A DNA stretch of 43,467 bases from an uncultured Clostridia bacterium (GCA_904419495.1 CAJFRV010000020.1:1-43467); one strand, 5' to 3'; shown: positions 16,602-25,921, counted from the first letter of the stretch. Translations and numbers: made by a program. The notes: a model not told the origin generated them from the sequence alone.

Positions 16602-16782
16602 CTTTTCGCTTTTCTAATTTGGTTATTACTTTTAAAGCTTTTTCTCTAGGAAGTATAATTACATGTCCACACCCTTGGCATTTCAATTTAAAATCTACAC
16701 CAATCCTCGTAATCTCCCATAATTTACTTCCACAAGGATGTACTTTTTTCGTCCTTACAATATCTCCAATTCTATAATCCAT
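16588..16782 (-). CDS. DUF951 family protein
   Basis: 64 residues, MDYRIGDIVRTKKVHPCGSK, then WEITRIGVDFKLKCQGCGHV and ILPREKALKVI. The HPCG and CxxCGH motifs and the size match DUF951, a small basic family in Bacillota with a likely nucleic-acid-binding or zinc-ribbon fold; its role is unknown. AAAGGAGAG lies upstream and directly abuts the family M element. It follows gltX on the same strand. Confidence 0.88.
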   Translation of the reverse strand: MDYRIGDIVRTKKVHPCGSKLWEITRIGVDFKLKCQGCGHVIILPREKALKVITKLEKRKENPF

Positions 16783-16797
16783 TTTTCTCTCCTTTTT

Positions 16798-16950
16798 GTC
16801 CAGTTAGGGACGTTTCTTTTTGAGACATTTTTATGTAAAGTTAACTTGTGACCTTAATATATATAATATTTTAATTTCATATTATTCGCATTTAGAAACG
16901 CAATGAACTTTACATAAAAATGTCTCAAAAAGAAACGTCCCCAACTGGAC
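16798..16950. mobile_element. Family M palindromic element (MITE-like), copy at gltX
   Basis: 153 bp with terminal inverted repeats of about 45 bp (GTCCAGTTAGGGACGTTTCT ... TGTAAAGTT) around an AT-only centre of about 60 bp. It has no ORF. The arms match the copies at 29166 and 40792 and the solo end at 12972. The outer end touches AAAAAGGAGAG, the SD of the DUF951 gene. Confidence 0.85.
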
Positions 16951-16965
16951 AATTAGACCAATCTC

Positions 16966-18618
16966 CTAATCTTCTTTTGCTCTTTCAAATCTTTTTTCTA
17001 TACTTTCTTTTCCTAATACTTGCATAATTTCATACATGTCTGGTGTATTAGTCCTTCCAGTTAATGCTACTCTTAAAACTGTGCTAACATCTCCTACATG
17101 TGCTTTATAGGCTTCTGGATTTGCTTTATATTCTTTTACTTCTTTCGCATATCCAAGTTCTCCTGCAAGTTCTTTTATCTTGTCAAACCATTGTTGCTTA
17201 TCATCATTTTTATCATAATATTTTTCCATATATAAATCTAATATTTTATAAATATCTTCTTTTTCATTAATTACTTGATATGGATATTCTTGTTTTTTTG
17301 CTAGAAATTTTTCATCATACATATATTCTATATTTTCTTTAACATCTGACCATTTGGCAATATCTTTTCTAGGTTTTTTATTTCCTCTTTCAATTCCAAA
17401 TATTTTTAAAGCATATTCCTTATTTTGTAACATTTCTTCTAATTCTTTATCATAATTCTTTGCCCATTTTAGAGAATTTTCATATACTTCATTTGCTGTA
17501 AATTTAGAAATAACTGTTTTTCCAACATCTAATAGTTTTATCATATCAAATAATGCGCCACTGACGCTCATTTTATTTAATTGCAATTCAAATTCATCAA
17601 TAGATTTATCTTTATTAGCTCTTCTCCAGTTTTCGAAATTAGAATTTGCAATATTTAATAAATATTCATTTACTGCTTCTTTTGGAATTCCCATTTCATC
17701 ATAATATGATACGGCTGCTTCTGGATCTTTTCTTTTACTTAATTTTCTTTTATTTCCATTATCATTTTTCATAATTGGTGCAATATGAGCATATTTAGGC
17801 GCTTTGAAGCCTAATTCATGGAATAATTGTAAATGTAATGGAACTGATGATAACCATTCATCTCCTCTAATTACATGTGTTGTTCTCATTAAATGATCAT
17901 CTACTGCATGTGCAAAGTGATATGTTGGTAATCCATCTGCTTTTATAATAACAATATCTTGATCATTTTCTGGAAAATCTACATTTCCTTTTATGACATC
18001 ATGATGTTTGATTTTTCTATCTTCACGTCCGGGTGATTTAAAACGAACAATGTACTTCTCTCCATTGTTTATTTTTTCAATAGCTTCTTCTACAGTTATA
18101 TTTCTACATTTCGCCCAAACACCATAATATCCCGGCCTAATCTTAGCTGTTTCCTGTTTTGTTCTCATTTCTTCTAGTTCTTCTGGTGTACAAAAACATG
18201 GATATGCCTTTCCTTGTTCAATTAAATATTTGGCATAACTTTGATATATCTCTTTTCTCATAGACTGTCTATATGGTCCATAATTACCTTTTCCTTCTGT
18301 TTCTGAAATCATTCCTTCGTCAGGTTCAATTCCAAAATTATCTAAAGATTGTACAATATCTGTAATCCCATTTTCTACTTCTCTTTTTTGGTCAGTATCT
18401 TCGATTCTTAATAAAAAGACACCTTCTGTTTGGTTAGCTAATTTTCTAGCAATTAAAGATTGGTATAAACCACCTATATGCACAAAACCTGTTGGACTTG
18501 GTGCAAATCTTGTAACAATTGCTCCCTCTTTCAAATTTCTTTCCGGATATTTTTCTTCGTAATATGTTATATCCTTTGCATTTGGAAATATGACATTTGC
18601 TAAATCTTTATAATCCAT
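16966..18618 (-). CDS. gltX: Glutamyl-tRNA synthetase
   Basis: Class I synthetase charging tRNA-Glu. The 550-residue product has the HIGH-type motif in APSPTGFVHIGG (about residues 40-51), the RIEDTDQKR block, DGLPTYHFAHAVDDHLM, HVIRGDEWLSS, and a KMSKS-type KRKLSKRKDPEA. It is about 60 residues longer than the usual bacterial enzyme, mainly through an N-terminal extension and insertions in the C-terminal half. The ATG begins 2 nt after the stop of the upstream small gene, so the two are co-transcribed. Confidence 0.95.
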   Translation of the reverse strand: MDYKDLANVIFPNAKDITYYEEKYPERNLKEGAIVTRFAPSPTGFVHIGGLYQSLIARKLANQTEGVFLLRIEDTDQKREVENGITDIVQSLDNFGIEPDEGMISETEGKGNYGPYRQSMRKEIYQSYAKYLIEQGKAYPCFCTPEELEEMRTKQETAKIRPGYYGVWAKCRNITVEEAIEKINNGEKYIVRFKSPGREDRKIKHHDVIKGNVDFPENDQDIVIIKADGLPTYHFAHAVDDHLMRTTHVIRGDEWLSSVPLHLQLFHELGFKAPKYAHIAPIMKNDNGNKRKLSKRKDPEAAVSYYDEMGIPKEAVNEYLLNIANSNFENWRRANKDKSIDEFELQLNKMSVSGALFDMIKLLDVGKTVISKFTANEVYENSLKWAKNYDKELEEMLQNKEYALKIFGIERGNKKPRKDIAKWSDVKENIEYMYDEKFLAKKQEYPYQVINEKEDIYKILDLYMEKYYDKNDDKQQWFDKIKELAGELGYAKEVKEYKANPEAYKAHVGDVSTVLRVALTGRTNTPDMYEIMQVLGKESIEKRFERAKED

Positions 18619-18620
18619 TT

Positions 18621-18848
18621 CTATCTTTCCTCTCCTTTTACTTCTTTTGACAATTGGTTCTTATTAAAATAACAATTCTCTATATTTTGCTCTTTTTCAT
18701 TGAATTTTGCAATAAATCTTAATAAATCTTCAAATGTGAATTGAGACCTTTGTTCCAATGGCATTTTACTTTTTATTATTCTCTTGATCTCATTAAGTGA
18801 TTTATCACTATTTTTCTTTATAAGTACTAAAATTTCCTCTTCTGTCAT
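18621..18848 (-). CDS. Small hypothetical protein upstream of gltX
   Basis: 75 residues from ATG 18848, preceded by AGAAAGGAAAA; an in-frame start at 18872 lacks a site. The sequence (MTEEEILVLIKKNSDKSLNE, then IKRIIKSKMPLEQRSQFTFE) looks helical and charged, without Cys clusters or membrane segments. I do not recognise it. Its stop lies 2 nt from the gltX start, indicating one transcript. Confidence 0.65.
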   Translation of the reverse strand: MTEEEILVLIKKNSDKSLNEIKRIIKSKMPLEQRSQFTFEDLLRFIAKFNEKEQNIENCYFNKNQLSKEVKGEER

Positions 18849-18909
18849 AATTTTTTCCTTTCTAGTTAACATTCTTTATGTCAAATATTATACTATATTT
18901 TTCCTTATT

Positions 18910-19794
18910 TCACAAGTCTTTTTCTTCAGTTTGTGAACGTGAATGAAGTTTTTTAAATACAGTAATTGTTTTAAAAATTTTAGAAGTTTTAAAATTTTTA
19001 ATAGCATTTGGTATATGAGAAATATATATACCTAATATAATGCATAATCCACTAAGCAATATTTCTATTCCATTCATTCCTTGTGGTAATAATACAAATA
19101 CAGAGCCAATTGTAAAACCTATAATACTATAAAAAGTTTGTGCATAATACTTTTCTAATAGTCTTTTTGTTATTTTCATAACAATAACACTTCCTAATAC
19201 TAATCCAATTCCTATAGGGATTAATACTACCCAATACAGATTTGCTATTGCTTGTAAATATACAGAATATACACCTAGTAACATTAAAATAATGGTACTA
19301 CTTACACCGGGTACAACAATTCCTAAAGACATCATAATACCACAAAAAATTAAATATATTCCATTAATGTCTTCTAGATTTGTTTGAATTGCCATTCTAT
19401 TTTCTAGTATAACTGTTACAATACCTATTATTAGTGTTATCAACAAATATATCACATTTTGTGGATGAAATGATTGTTTTGTATTTACTTCTTTTAATAA
19501 TGACGGGATTGTTCCTAGAATCAATCCAATAAATATTGATTTTGTTTGTATTGGAAATTCATATAATACATAATTTAATATATTACTAAATAATAGAACA
19601 CCTATTCCGACACCTAATGCTATTGGAAATAAAAACTTTAAATTATTTCTTATATCTTTAAAAAAATTTAAAACAGAATCTAATAACTTTTCATAGATCC
19701 CAAATATCACACATAATACACCACTACTAACTCCCGGTACAATCGCTCCTGCTCCAATAAAAATTCCTTTGATTATATTAAAAAATCCTTTCAT
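18910..19794 (-). CDS. DUF368 membrane protein (PopT-type polyprenyl-phosphate transporter)
   Basis: 294 residues with about eight membrane segments. The two family signatures are present: GIFIGAGAIVPGVSSGVLCV (residues 10-29) and GIVVPGVSSTIILMLLGVY. DUF368 proteins are reported to return undecaprenyl phosphate across the membrane for cell-wall synthesis; that role is taken from the family, not seen here. The C-terminus is a short charged tail (about 25 residues). SD AGGAAGTG precedes the ATG. Confidence 0.88.
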   Translation of the reverse strand: MKGFFNIIKGIFIGAGAIVPGVSSGVLCVIFGIYEKLLDSVLNFFKDIRNNLKFLFPIALGVGIGVLLFSNILNYVLYEFPIQTKSIFIGLILGTIPSLLKEVNTKQSFHPQNVIYLLITLIIGIVTVILENRMAIQTNLEDINGIYLIFCGIMMSLGIVVPGVSSTIILMLLGVYSVYLQAIANLYWVVLIPIGIGLVLGSVIVMKITKRLLEKYYAQTFYSIIGFTIGSVFVLLPQGMNGIEILLSGLCIILGIYISHIPNAIKNFKTSKIFKTITVFKKLHSRSQTEEKDL

Positions 19795-20170
19795 AAATAC
19801 ACTTCCTCATTATGAAAATATATCTTAAAACCTCTCATAGTTTCCTTTCTTATTGTATGAGGTTATTTTTTATTCATTCATCTAAAATAGTTTTTATTTA
19901 GATTTCTAATGATTAACACTTCTATTGTTTTCAAAGATTTAAATTTGTTTTTCACATATAAAAAGGATACTATATCTTTTTCCTACCTTACTTATGTATA
20001 ATTTTAAAATTCTTAAATTTTCATTATTGATTTTAAAAAAACTTTTTTATGGTCAGGCACGTTTATTGTTCTCAAACATATAATTTGTTATGCAAGATTT
20101 TTAGTATAATCAAAAATTCATTTTATTACTTTACACATAAATTTTTTATTTTCTATTTGGAGGTGCATAT
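19795..20170. other. Intergenic region between the DUF368 gene and sigK
   Basis: 375 bp of AT-rich sequence separating divergent genes. Near 19830-19866 an AACCTCTCATAG / TATGAGGTT inverted repeat lies in the DUF368 leader. At 20050-20078 GGTCAGGCACGTTTATTGTT then CTCAAACA resembles a decayed end of a palindromic element. I see no gene. Confidence 0.5.
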
Positions 20171-20884
20171 ATGTTTTCAGCACTTTGTATGTCCGGTATT
20201 TTAGGATTTATCGAATTTCTAAAATCTTCTGTGTTTTTAGTAGGATATATATCTAGTAGTAGTATATTTCCAGAACCTTTAACATCTGAAGAAGAAAAAA
20301 TGTATTTAACCCAAATGAAAAATGGTGATGAAGAAGCACGAAATATTTTAATTGAACGAAATTTAAGGTTAGTTGCTCATATTTCAAAAAAATATTCAAC
20401 CACTAATGTTGAACAAGATGATTTAATTTCGATTGGTACAATTGGGCTAATAAAAGGCATCAATAGTTTTAACATTGATAAGGGCTCCAAACTTTCCACT
20501 TATGTTTCTAGATGTATTGATAATGAAATTTTAATGCATTTAAGAGCTACTAAAAAATTAGGTGCAGAAGTTTACTTAAATGAACCAATTGGAAAAGATA
20601 AAGATGATAATGTTATTACATTACAAGAAATTTTAGAAAATGATGACAGAAATATTGAAGATACAGTAGATATAAAAATGAAAATTAAATTATTATATGA
20701 AAAAATGAAATCAATTTTAAAAGATAGAGAAAAAACAATTTTAGAACTTCGATTTGGCCTTGGTGGTCATAAACCAAAAACACAACACGAAATTGCAAAA
20801 ATGATGGGAATTTCTCGTTCTTATGTTTCTAGAATCGAGACAAAAGCTATTGGAAAATTGTCAAAAGAATTTAAAAATTTATAA
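20171..20884 (+). CDS. sigK: RNA polymerase sporulation sigma factor SigK
   Basis: Late mother-cell sigma factor of sporulation. The 237-residue product begins with a hydrophobic pro-sequence (residues 1-35, with FLKSSVFLVGYISSSSIFPE), which in the family is cleaved at the forespore membrane. Region 2 follows (EEARNILIERNLRLVAHISK, LISIGTIGLIKGINSFN), then region 4 with ILELRFGLGG and the HTH EIAKMMGISRSYVSRIETKA. The gene is continuous, without the skin-type element that splits sigK in some Bacilli and Clostridia. SD GGAGGTG lies 6 nt upstream. The paired regulator SigE is not in the window. Confidence 0.93.
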   Translation: MFSALCMSGILGFIEFLKSSVFLVGYISSSSIFPEPLTSEEEKMYLTQMKNGDEEARNILIERNLRLVAHISKKYSTTNVEQDDLISIGTIGLIKGINSFNIDKGSKLSTYVSRCIDNEILMHLRATKKLGAEVYLNEPIGKDKDDNVITLQEILENDDRNIEDTVDIKMKIKLLYEKMKSILKDREKTILELRFGLGGHKPKTQHEIAKMMGISRSYVSRIETKAIGKLSKEFKNL

Positions 20885-20925
20885 AATATCATTTTTGTTG
20901 TTTTATTGACTAATATATAAATTTT

Positions 20926-20966
20926 CACGATGTTATTTTTATCTACTTTATAACATCGTGATTTTA
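20926..20966 (+). terminator. Terminator after sigK
   Basis: CACGATGTTAT ... ATAACATCGTG (11-bp stem, 13-nt loop) followed by ATTTTATTAT. Confidence 0.88.
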
Positions 20967-21014
20967 TTATATTTATTTGATATTCTATTTTCCTTTATAC
21001 TTTCTTAAATCTTC

Positions 21015-21992
21015 TTAAATTACTTTATAACCCAATAATTGTACTTTGTTACTGATAAAATTTATATTTTCTGTCTCTTTTTTTCCTAATTCTGTTGATA
21101 AATATTTTTTATTGTCATCTGCAAAAACTGTAACTATACTATTTTCTAACTTATCTTGTGCTAATACTGATCCTATAAAGTTAGCTCCTGATGAAATTCC
21201 AACTCCTAATCCTAATTCTTTTGATAATTTGATTGCCATATTAATAGCATCATCATCATTAATTAATATGATTTCTTTTTCAACAATCTTTTGGTTTCTA
21301 CTATATATTTGAGGTACAAAATCATCTCCAATTCCTTCTATCTTATGTTGTTCTATTATTTTGCCATTTGACAATATTGGCATTTTTTCTGGTTCCAAGG
21401 CATAAATCTTTATTTTATCATCTTTTTCTTTTAATCGTTTTCCTATCCCAATCAATGTTCCTCCTGTTCCCACTCCAGAAATAAATCCTCCAATTTTTTC
21501 TCCTTCTAATTGTTCTAAAATTTCTTTTCCTGTCGTCTCATAGTGTGCTATTATATTATCTTCGTTTTCAAATTGGTTCGTTAAAAATCCATTTAAAACT
21601 TTTGCTAAATTTTTAGCTTCTTCTACACATTTTAGAAAACCACCTTCCTTTTTTGAAACCAAATATATATTTGCACCATATAATTTCATCAATTGAATTC
21701 TTTCTTTACTCACCCATTCTGGCATAAAAATATAAACCGGATGATGATAATAAGCTCCTAATGCTGCTAAAGAAATTCCTGTATTTCCACTTGTTGCTTC
21801 TATAATTGGCATATTATCTTTCAAAATTCCTTTTGCTTTTGCACTTTTTATCATATAATATGTTACTCTATCCTTGATACTACCTGTCATATTATACATT
21901 TCTAATTTGGCATATATATGATTTTCTTTTTTTCTATATCTATATTTAATCTTTATCATTGGTGTATTACCAATTAATACACGTTTTTTCAT
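21015..21992 (-). CDS. cysK: Cysteine synthase (O-acetylserine sulfhydrylase family)
   Basis: PLP enzyme forming cysteine from O-acetylserine and sulfide. The 325-residue product has GNTPMIKI at the start, the PLP lysine in MTGSIKDRVTYYM (about residue 40), the substrate loop ATSGNTGISLAA, the phosphate-binding GVGTGGTLIGIG, and GVGISSGANF near the end. This is fold type II PLP; cystathionine beta-synthase-like or serine-dependent paralogues remain possible, so exact substrate use is inferred. SD GAGGAG precedes the ATG. It is monocistronic. Confidence 0.85.
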   Translation of the reverse strand: MKKRVLIGNTPMIKIKYRYRKKENHIYAKLEMYNMTGSIKDRVTYYMIKSAKAKGILKDNMPIIEATSGNTGISLAALGAYYHHPVYIFMPEWVSKERIQLMKLYGANIYLVSKKEGGFLKCVEEAKNLAKVLNGFLTNQFENEDNIIAHYETTGKEILEQLEGEKIGGFISGVGTGGTLIGIGKRLKEKDDKIKIYALEPEKMPILSNGKIIEQHKIEGIGDDFVPQIYSRNQKIVEKEIILINDDDAINMAIKLSKELGLGVGISSGANFIGSVLAQDKLENSIVTVFADDNKKYLSTELGKKETENINFISNKVQLLGYKVI

Positions 21993-22131
21993 AAGATTTT
22001 CTCCTCTCTTATTTATCTTTTTAAACTTTCCTACTTCATAATAGTTTCTACTACTTTTGTTTATTATATTCAGAAAAAAAATTATGGATACTTTTCAAAC
22101 AAGTTACTCTCTAAATTTTTTACAAATATTG

Positions 22132-22160
22132 TTGACATTTCTTTTTATTTATCTTATAAT
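22132..22160 (+). promoter_or_regulatory. Consensus promoter of the 22167 RNA
   Basis: TTGACA (22132-22137), 17 bp, TATAAT (22155-22160). Both boxes are perfect, yet no protein gene follows on this strand for 1.5 kb. Confidence 0.9.
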
Positions 22161-22166
22161 GTTTCG

Positions 22167-22350
22167 TAGCAATCAAGCAGTAATATCTGTTTGTGCGCAT
22201 CACCACCCTTTAGCTGAAACTTTTTAAGCTACTGGCTTGGTGATTCCCCTTTTGAGGAAAAAGAGGAAGATGTCAGAGCTTGGGATAACTCTGACAGTGT
22301 GGGAAGACGAGCAAGGGAAAGAACCATACTTTAGGTATGGTTCTTTCTCC
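22167..22350 (+). ncRNA. Unassigned structured small RNA, ~185 nt
   Basis: A self-contained transcription unit: consensus promoter, then hairpin 1 (CAAGCAG TAATAT CTGTTTG), hairpin 2 (ATCACCA ... TAGCT ... AGCTA ... TGGTGAT), an unpaired TCCCCTTTTGAGGAAAAAGA, hairpin 3 (GTCAGAG ... CTCTGAC), and a strong terminator. It is richer in G and C than its surroundings. The size and isolated promoter recall 6S RNA, but I do not see the long rod with a central bubble. It is not tmRNA, RNase P or SRP RNA by any motif I know. Small ORFs crossing it look accidental. Confidence 0.68.
22318..22350 (+). terminator. Terminator of the 22167 RNA, shared with the U32 gene end
   Basis: AAAGAACCATAC ... GTATGGTTCTTT (12-bp stem, 5-nt loop) then CTCCTTATAT. 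It also lies just past the stop codon of the convergent U32 gene. Confidence 0.85.
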
Positions 22351-22373
22351 TTATATATCTTACTGATTTATTA

Positions 22374-23603
22374 TCATTTTTCTCTTCGAATAATCCAATC
22401 TTTCTCACATTTAATTGGTAATTTCATCATCACTTTTTGCCCTTTTACCCCCGGGCTTACTGCCTCTATTTCTTCTTTTGTATCATAATCCCATAAATTA
22501 TCAATTGTAAATTCTACAGGTTTCAATTGATATGGAATTAAAATTTCCATTTTATCTCCTACTTGAAGTTTGTTTTTTATTTCAATAACAGATTTTTCCT
22601 GATCATATTCTACAACTTTTCCACCAAACTCATATTTTTCGTTATATTGTCTTCCTCCATATTCTTGTATATCTTTATTATTTCTATCATTAAAATAAAA
22701 AGTTGTTAATCCTCTTGTTTTTACTTTTTCTAATTCAGTCAAATATTTTGTATAATCATAATGCTCTGGATCTTTTTCATAGTCATCAATTGCATTTCTA
22801 TAAGCCCCTATAACACTTGCCAAATAATATTCTGTTTTTAATCTTCCTTCTATTTTTAAGCTATCTACACCCATTTCTATAATTTCTGGTATCTCTTTTA
22901 TTAAGCACAAATCTTTTGAAGAAAAGATACTTGTTCCGTATTCGCTTGTTTCAATTGGCATTAGCTCTCCCGGATTATTTTTTTCTTCTGCATATAAGTT
23001 ATATGACCATCTGCAACTTTGTGCACAATCTCCTAGGTTTGCACTTCTACATGCCATAAAATCACTTAAAAAGCATCTTCCTGAAAAAGCAAAACAAATA
23101 GCTCCATGTATAAAAATTTCTATTTCCATTCCTTCTGGTTTGTTTTTCATGATATATTTCAATTGTTCTTTATTCAATTCTCTTGCCATAATCATTCTTT
23201 TGGCTCCATTATGATACCAAAAGTTTGCTGCATGAAGACTTACAATATTAGCTTGTGTACTTACATTAATTTTGACACTTGGTGCGTATTGCTTTAATAT
23301 ATCTATTACGCCCCCATCTGCAGCAATAATTCCGTCTGGATTTAATATTTCTAATTTTTTTGCCATTTCTATAATTTCTTCATATTTTTCGTCCCAAGCA
23401 AAAATATTTAAAGTAACATATACTTTTTTTCCAATACTGTGTGCATATTTTATTGTTTTTTCCAAATCATCATCTTTCATATCTGCTCTTGTCCTTAAAG
23501 ATAGTGATGATGTTCCACAATATACAGCATCTGCTCCGTACAAAAATGCAATTTTGGCTTTTTCATAAGAACCTGCTGGTGCTAATAATTCTACTTTTTT
23601 CAC
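22374..23603 (-). CDS. U32 family protein, tRNA wobble-uridine hydroxylation (TrhP-like)
   Basis: 409 residues. It begins KKVELLAPAGSYEKAKIAFL, the usual U32 start, and carries the U32 signature EIFIHGAICFAFSGRCFLSD followed by the Cys-rich CRSANLGDCAQSCRW, consistent with an iron-sulfur cluster. YrrO/YegQ-type members (TrhP) act in prephenate-dependent 5-hydroxylation of uridine 34 in tRNA. A TrmR-like methyltransferase 2.4 kb away supports that over a peptidase role. Start is GTG 23603 with AAGAGG upstream. Confidence 0.88.
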   Translation of the reverse strand: MKKVELLAPAGSYEKAKIAFLYGADAVYCGTSSLSLRTRADMKDDDLEKTIKYAHSIGKKVYVTLNIFAWDEKYEEIIEMAKKLEILNPDGIIAADGGVIDILKQYAPSVKINVSTQANIVSLHAANFWYHNGAKRMIMARELNKEQLKYIMKNKPEGMEIEIFIHGAICFAFSGRCFLSDFMACRSANLGDCAQSCRWSYNLYAEEKNNPGELMPIETSEYGTSIFSSKDLCLIKEIPEIIEMGVDSLKIEGRLKTEYYLASVIGAYRNAIDDYEKDPEHYDYTKYLTELEKVKTRGLTTFYFNDRNNKDIQEYGGRQYNEKYEFGGKVVEYDQEKSVIEIKNKLQVGDKMEILIPYQLKPVEFTIDNLWDYDTKEEIEAVSPGVKGQKVMMKLPIKCEKDWIIRREK

Positions 23604-23728
23604 TTTTTTTCCTCTTTTCTATATTTTATTTACATAAATCTAGTAAATTTTATCACATTTTTGCAGTTTTTACAATAACTTTTGAATTCTTCTATTTTAT
23701 ATGATATAATAATATTGAGGTGAATGAA

Positions 23729-25879
23729 ATGGCTTTTTACCCTAAAGAAAGAAATGAATTTTTAAAATCTTTAAAAGATATAGAAATTAATCGATCATTA
23801 GTAGAAAATTTGATTGAAAGTTTTACCCCTGATGGATTATCAAATATGTACGAACTTTTTACAAAATTGAAAGATATTAAACTTAGTTCTTCTCAATTTA
23901 AAATTCTTACTAGTAAAATATCTTCTCATTATTCTCAAAATATTGTTGATTTACTTAACAATCCTATTACAAGCAGTGAGATCAATCAATTATTGGAAAT
24001 CATGAAACAAGATTATCTTGAAGTTATTACATCTAATAATCCTAAAAATATATCAGATGAAGAGCAAGAACGTCTAAAAATAATTATCAATAAACACTTT
24101 CCATCGTTATTTTTGAGTTTTATAAAAACGCCTATTAGTCCTGAAGAATTTTCAAGACAACAACAACTTATCAAAGAAACTGTTATTAAACTTAGTGATA
24201 TGTACTATAAGCAAACTACTTCTCACGGTCAGCAAAACTCAGACTATGTAGGTAGTGGTATCTATTTAATCTACCGAAAATTATACCCAGAACTTTCCAT
24301 AACACTTCCTAAACGTGAAAAAGGTGCAAAAAGTTTTATAGATAATACACAAAAAGAATTAAATAAAAATATAAAAAATATGATTCCTAACAATATTGAA
24401 ACTGGTATTACCTTTTCTGATATGGAAAAACATATTGTTTCTACTCCAGAAAATCCAAATAATTTTACTGATAAAACCAATGCTGATCTTTCTGGAATTA
24501 CGGTTGTTTTAAATTATGTTGATGATGCAATTTACTTTGACGAAAGTGAACCAGAAAATACTGAAATTATAAAATTAAAAAAGCAAAAAAATGATAATTT
24601 AAGATTTATACATAGTGTAAAACATTATTTGAATGAATATGATTTCGTCATGACGCAAGAAGAATATTTTCAGATATATATTGAATTACTACACCGTTTA
24701 CAAGACAGTACATATCCAGAATGTACACACGAAATAAGGGAAGGCTCATATTCTTCTAGATTAGAATATGCTATTGCTAATTACAAAAAAAATGCAGAAA
24801 CTAATTCTTTTGCTCTCAACGCAACAGATGATGAGGTTGCAGAACTACGTCACCTTACAGATTGTTTAAAAAAGCGTTTGTATGATAAATTAGAAAATGA
24901 AATTTTAAGCATTACTTTTCCTCATGTGTTAGCTGATCCTTTATTCACAGATGACTTTAAAATGACTTGTAAATTTGTTAAATTTACCAAAAAGGAAAAT
25001 GGATTTTGTGCAATCTACTATGAATTAACCGATGCATTTGGTAGAAAAATAGAAGTACAACTTCAATCTAATATGAGATATAAGGAAACACTAAATGGGC
25101 TTTCTAGTCATAATGATATGCCTAACAAGAAGGTTGATATTAAACCATTTTTTGAATTGGTAGGAAATAAAAATGACCCTGAGCTTCTTAATTCTTATCT
25201 TTCTCTATTGGGCAGAACTTCTAGGAGTCAAGAAGAATCTTTAATACAAAAACTAGAAAAATTAGAAGAAGCGAAAAATTCTCGTACAAAATCACCTGAG
25301 GAAAAGAGACAAGTAGACAATTCTATTCGAAGATTAAGAAAGAAAATTGAAGCTATAGAAACTGCAAGAAATAATATTAAAATTAAAGATGAATTTATAG
25401 AAGAACACGAAATGATTGATACAGAAAATACGCAAAATGAAAATAATTATGGAATAAAATATGTAGATGGTAAACCAATAAAAGTATATGATACAAAAAC
25501 TGCAAAACGTATCAGTAAAATATCAATTGAACAATATCTACTTACATATGCAGAATATATCTCTCCTGTTTCTATGAAAGTTATTAGTTCAGCACATGCT
25601 ACTTCGCCTGAAGCCTATATTAATAAAAAGACTCTAGTTGAAAGTTTTTCAGAAATATTACGAAAAGGAGGAGAAATCACTTATCTTTCCGAATTATTAA
25701 TTGATAAGCTCAAAGAAATCTTAAATATAAAGGATAGAAATCAGCTCTCTCTTGAGGATTTAAGAGAATATGCTCAAGACAGTCAAAATGGTTTTTATGC
25801 ATCAGAAGGAAATTGGAAAAATATATCTGATACAAGTGCAAAAATTGAAGGTAAAAGACCTCAGCAATCAGAACGATAA
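23729..25879 (+). CDS. Large protein with a degenerate RelA/SpoT-synthetase-like segment
   Basis: 716 residues from ATG 23729 (TGAGGTG 6 nt upstream; GTG 23720 is an alternative). The N-terminal third is helical and unfamiliar. Between about residues 250 and 465 the order of motifs resembles the (p)ppGpp synthetase fold: ADLSGITVVLNY (Asp253, like the G-loop DxxGxR but with Thr for Arg), ENGFCAIYYEL (like NGYxSLH), GRKIEVQLQSNMRYKETLNG (Glu442, like EIQIRT), then SSHND with His461. Both acidic positions are present, while the ATP-binding basic motif is not evident. A coiled coil follows (about 505-560). No signal peptide. Activity is unproven; it may be a dead or altered enzyme. Confidence 0.6.
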   Translation: MAFYPKERNEFLKSLKDIEINRSLVENLIESFTPDGLSNMYELFTKLKDIKLSSSQFKILTSKISSHYSQNIVDLLNNPITSSEINQLLEIMKQDYLEVITSNNPKNISDEEQERLKIIINKHFPSLFLSFIKTPISPEEFSRQQQLIKETVIKLSDMYYKQTTSHGQQNSDYVGSGIYLIYRKLYPELSITLPKREKGAKSFIDNTQKELNKNIKNMIPNNIETGITFSDMEKHIVSTPENPNNFTDKTNADLSGITVVLNYVDDAIYFDESEPENTEIIKLKKQKNDNLRFIHSVKHYLNEYDFVMTQEEYFQIYIELLHRLQDSTYPECTHEIREGSYSSRLEYAIANYKKNAETNSFALNATDDEVAELRHLTDCLKKRLYDKLENEILSITFPHVLADPLFTDDFKMTCKFVKFTKKENGFCAIYYELTDAFGRKIEVQLQSNMRYKETLNGLSSHNDMPNKKVDIKPFFELVGNKNDPELLNSYLSLLGRTSRSQEESLIQKLEKLEEAKNSRTKSPEEKRQVDNSIRRLRKKIEAIETARNNIKIKDEFIEEHEMIDTENTQNENNYGIKYVDGKPIKVYDTKTAKRISKISIEQYLLTYAEYISPVSMKVISSAHATSPEAYINKKTLVESFSEILRKGGEITYLSELLIDKLKEILNIKDRNQLSLEDLREYAQDSQNGFYASEGNWKNISDTSAKIEGKRPQQSER

Positions 25880-25882
25880 TAT

Positions 25883-25921
25883 AAAAAGTTGTTGATATTA
25901 ATGTAATATCAACAACTTTTT
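25883..25921 (+). terminator. Terminator after the RelA/SpoT-like gene
   Basis: AAAAAGTTGTTGATATTA ATG TAATATCAACAACTTTTT: an 18-bp perfect stem with a 3-nt loop. Confidence 0.93.

Noticed and set aside
20049..20085. A further family M element before sigK
   Set aside because: GGTCAGGCACGTTT with CTCAAACA resembles one end only loosely and no partner arm is found.
20171..20884. A skin-like element splitting sigK
   Set aside because: The sigK frame is continuous from pro-sequence to region 4.
22132..22350. tmRNA, RNase P RNA or SRP RNA for the orphan RNA
   Set aside because: No tag-peptide ORF or tRNA-like ends, no GAGGAAAGTCC-type core and no SRP GNAR/GGAA loop pair are present.
22237..22488. 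83-codon plus-strand ORF over the orphan RNA
   Set aside because: It runs through the RNA hairpins and the terminator into the U32 gene and has no SD.
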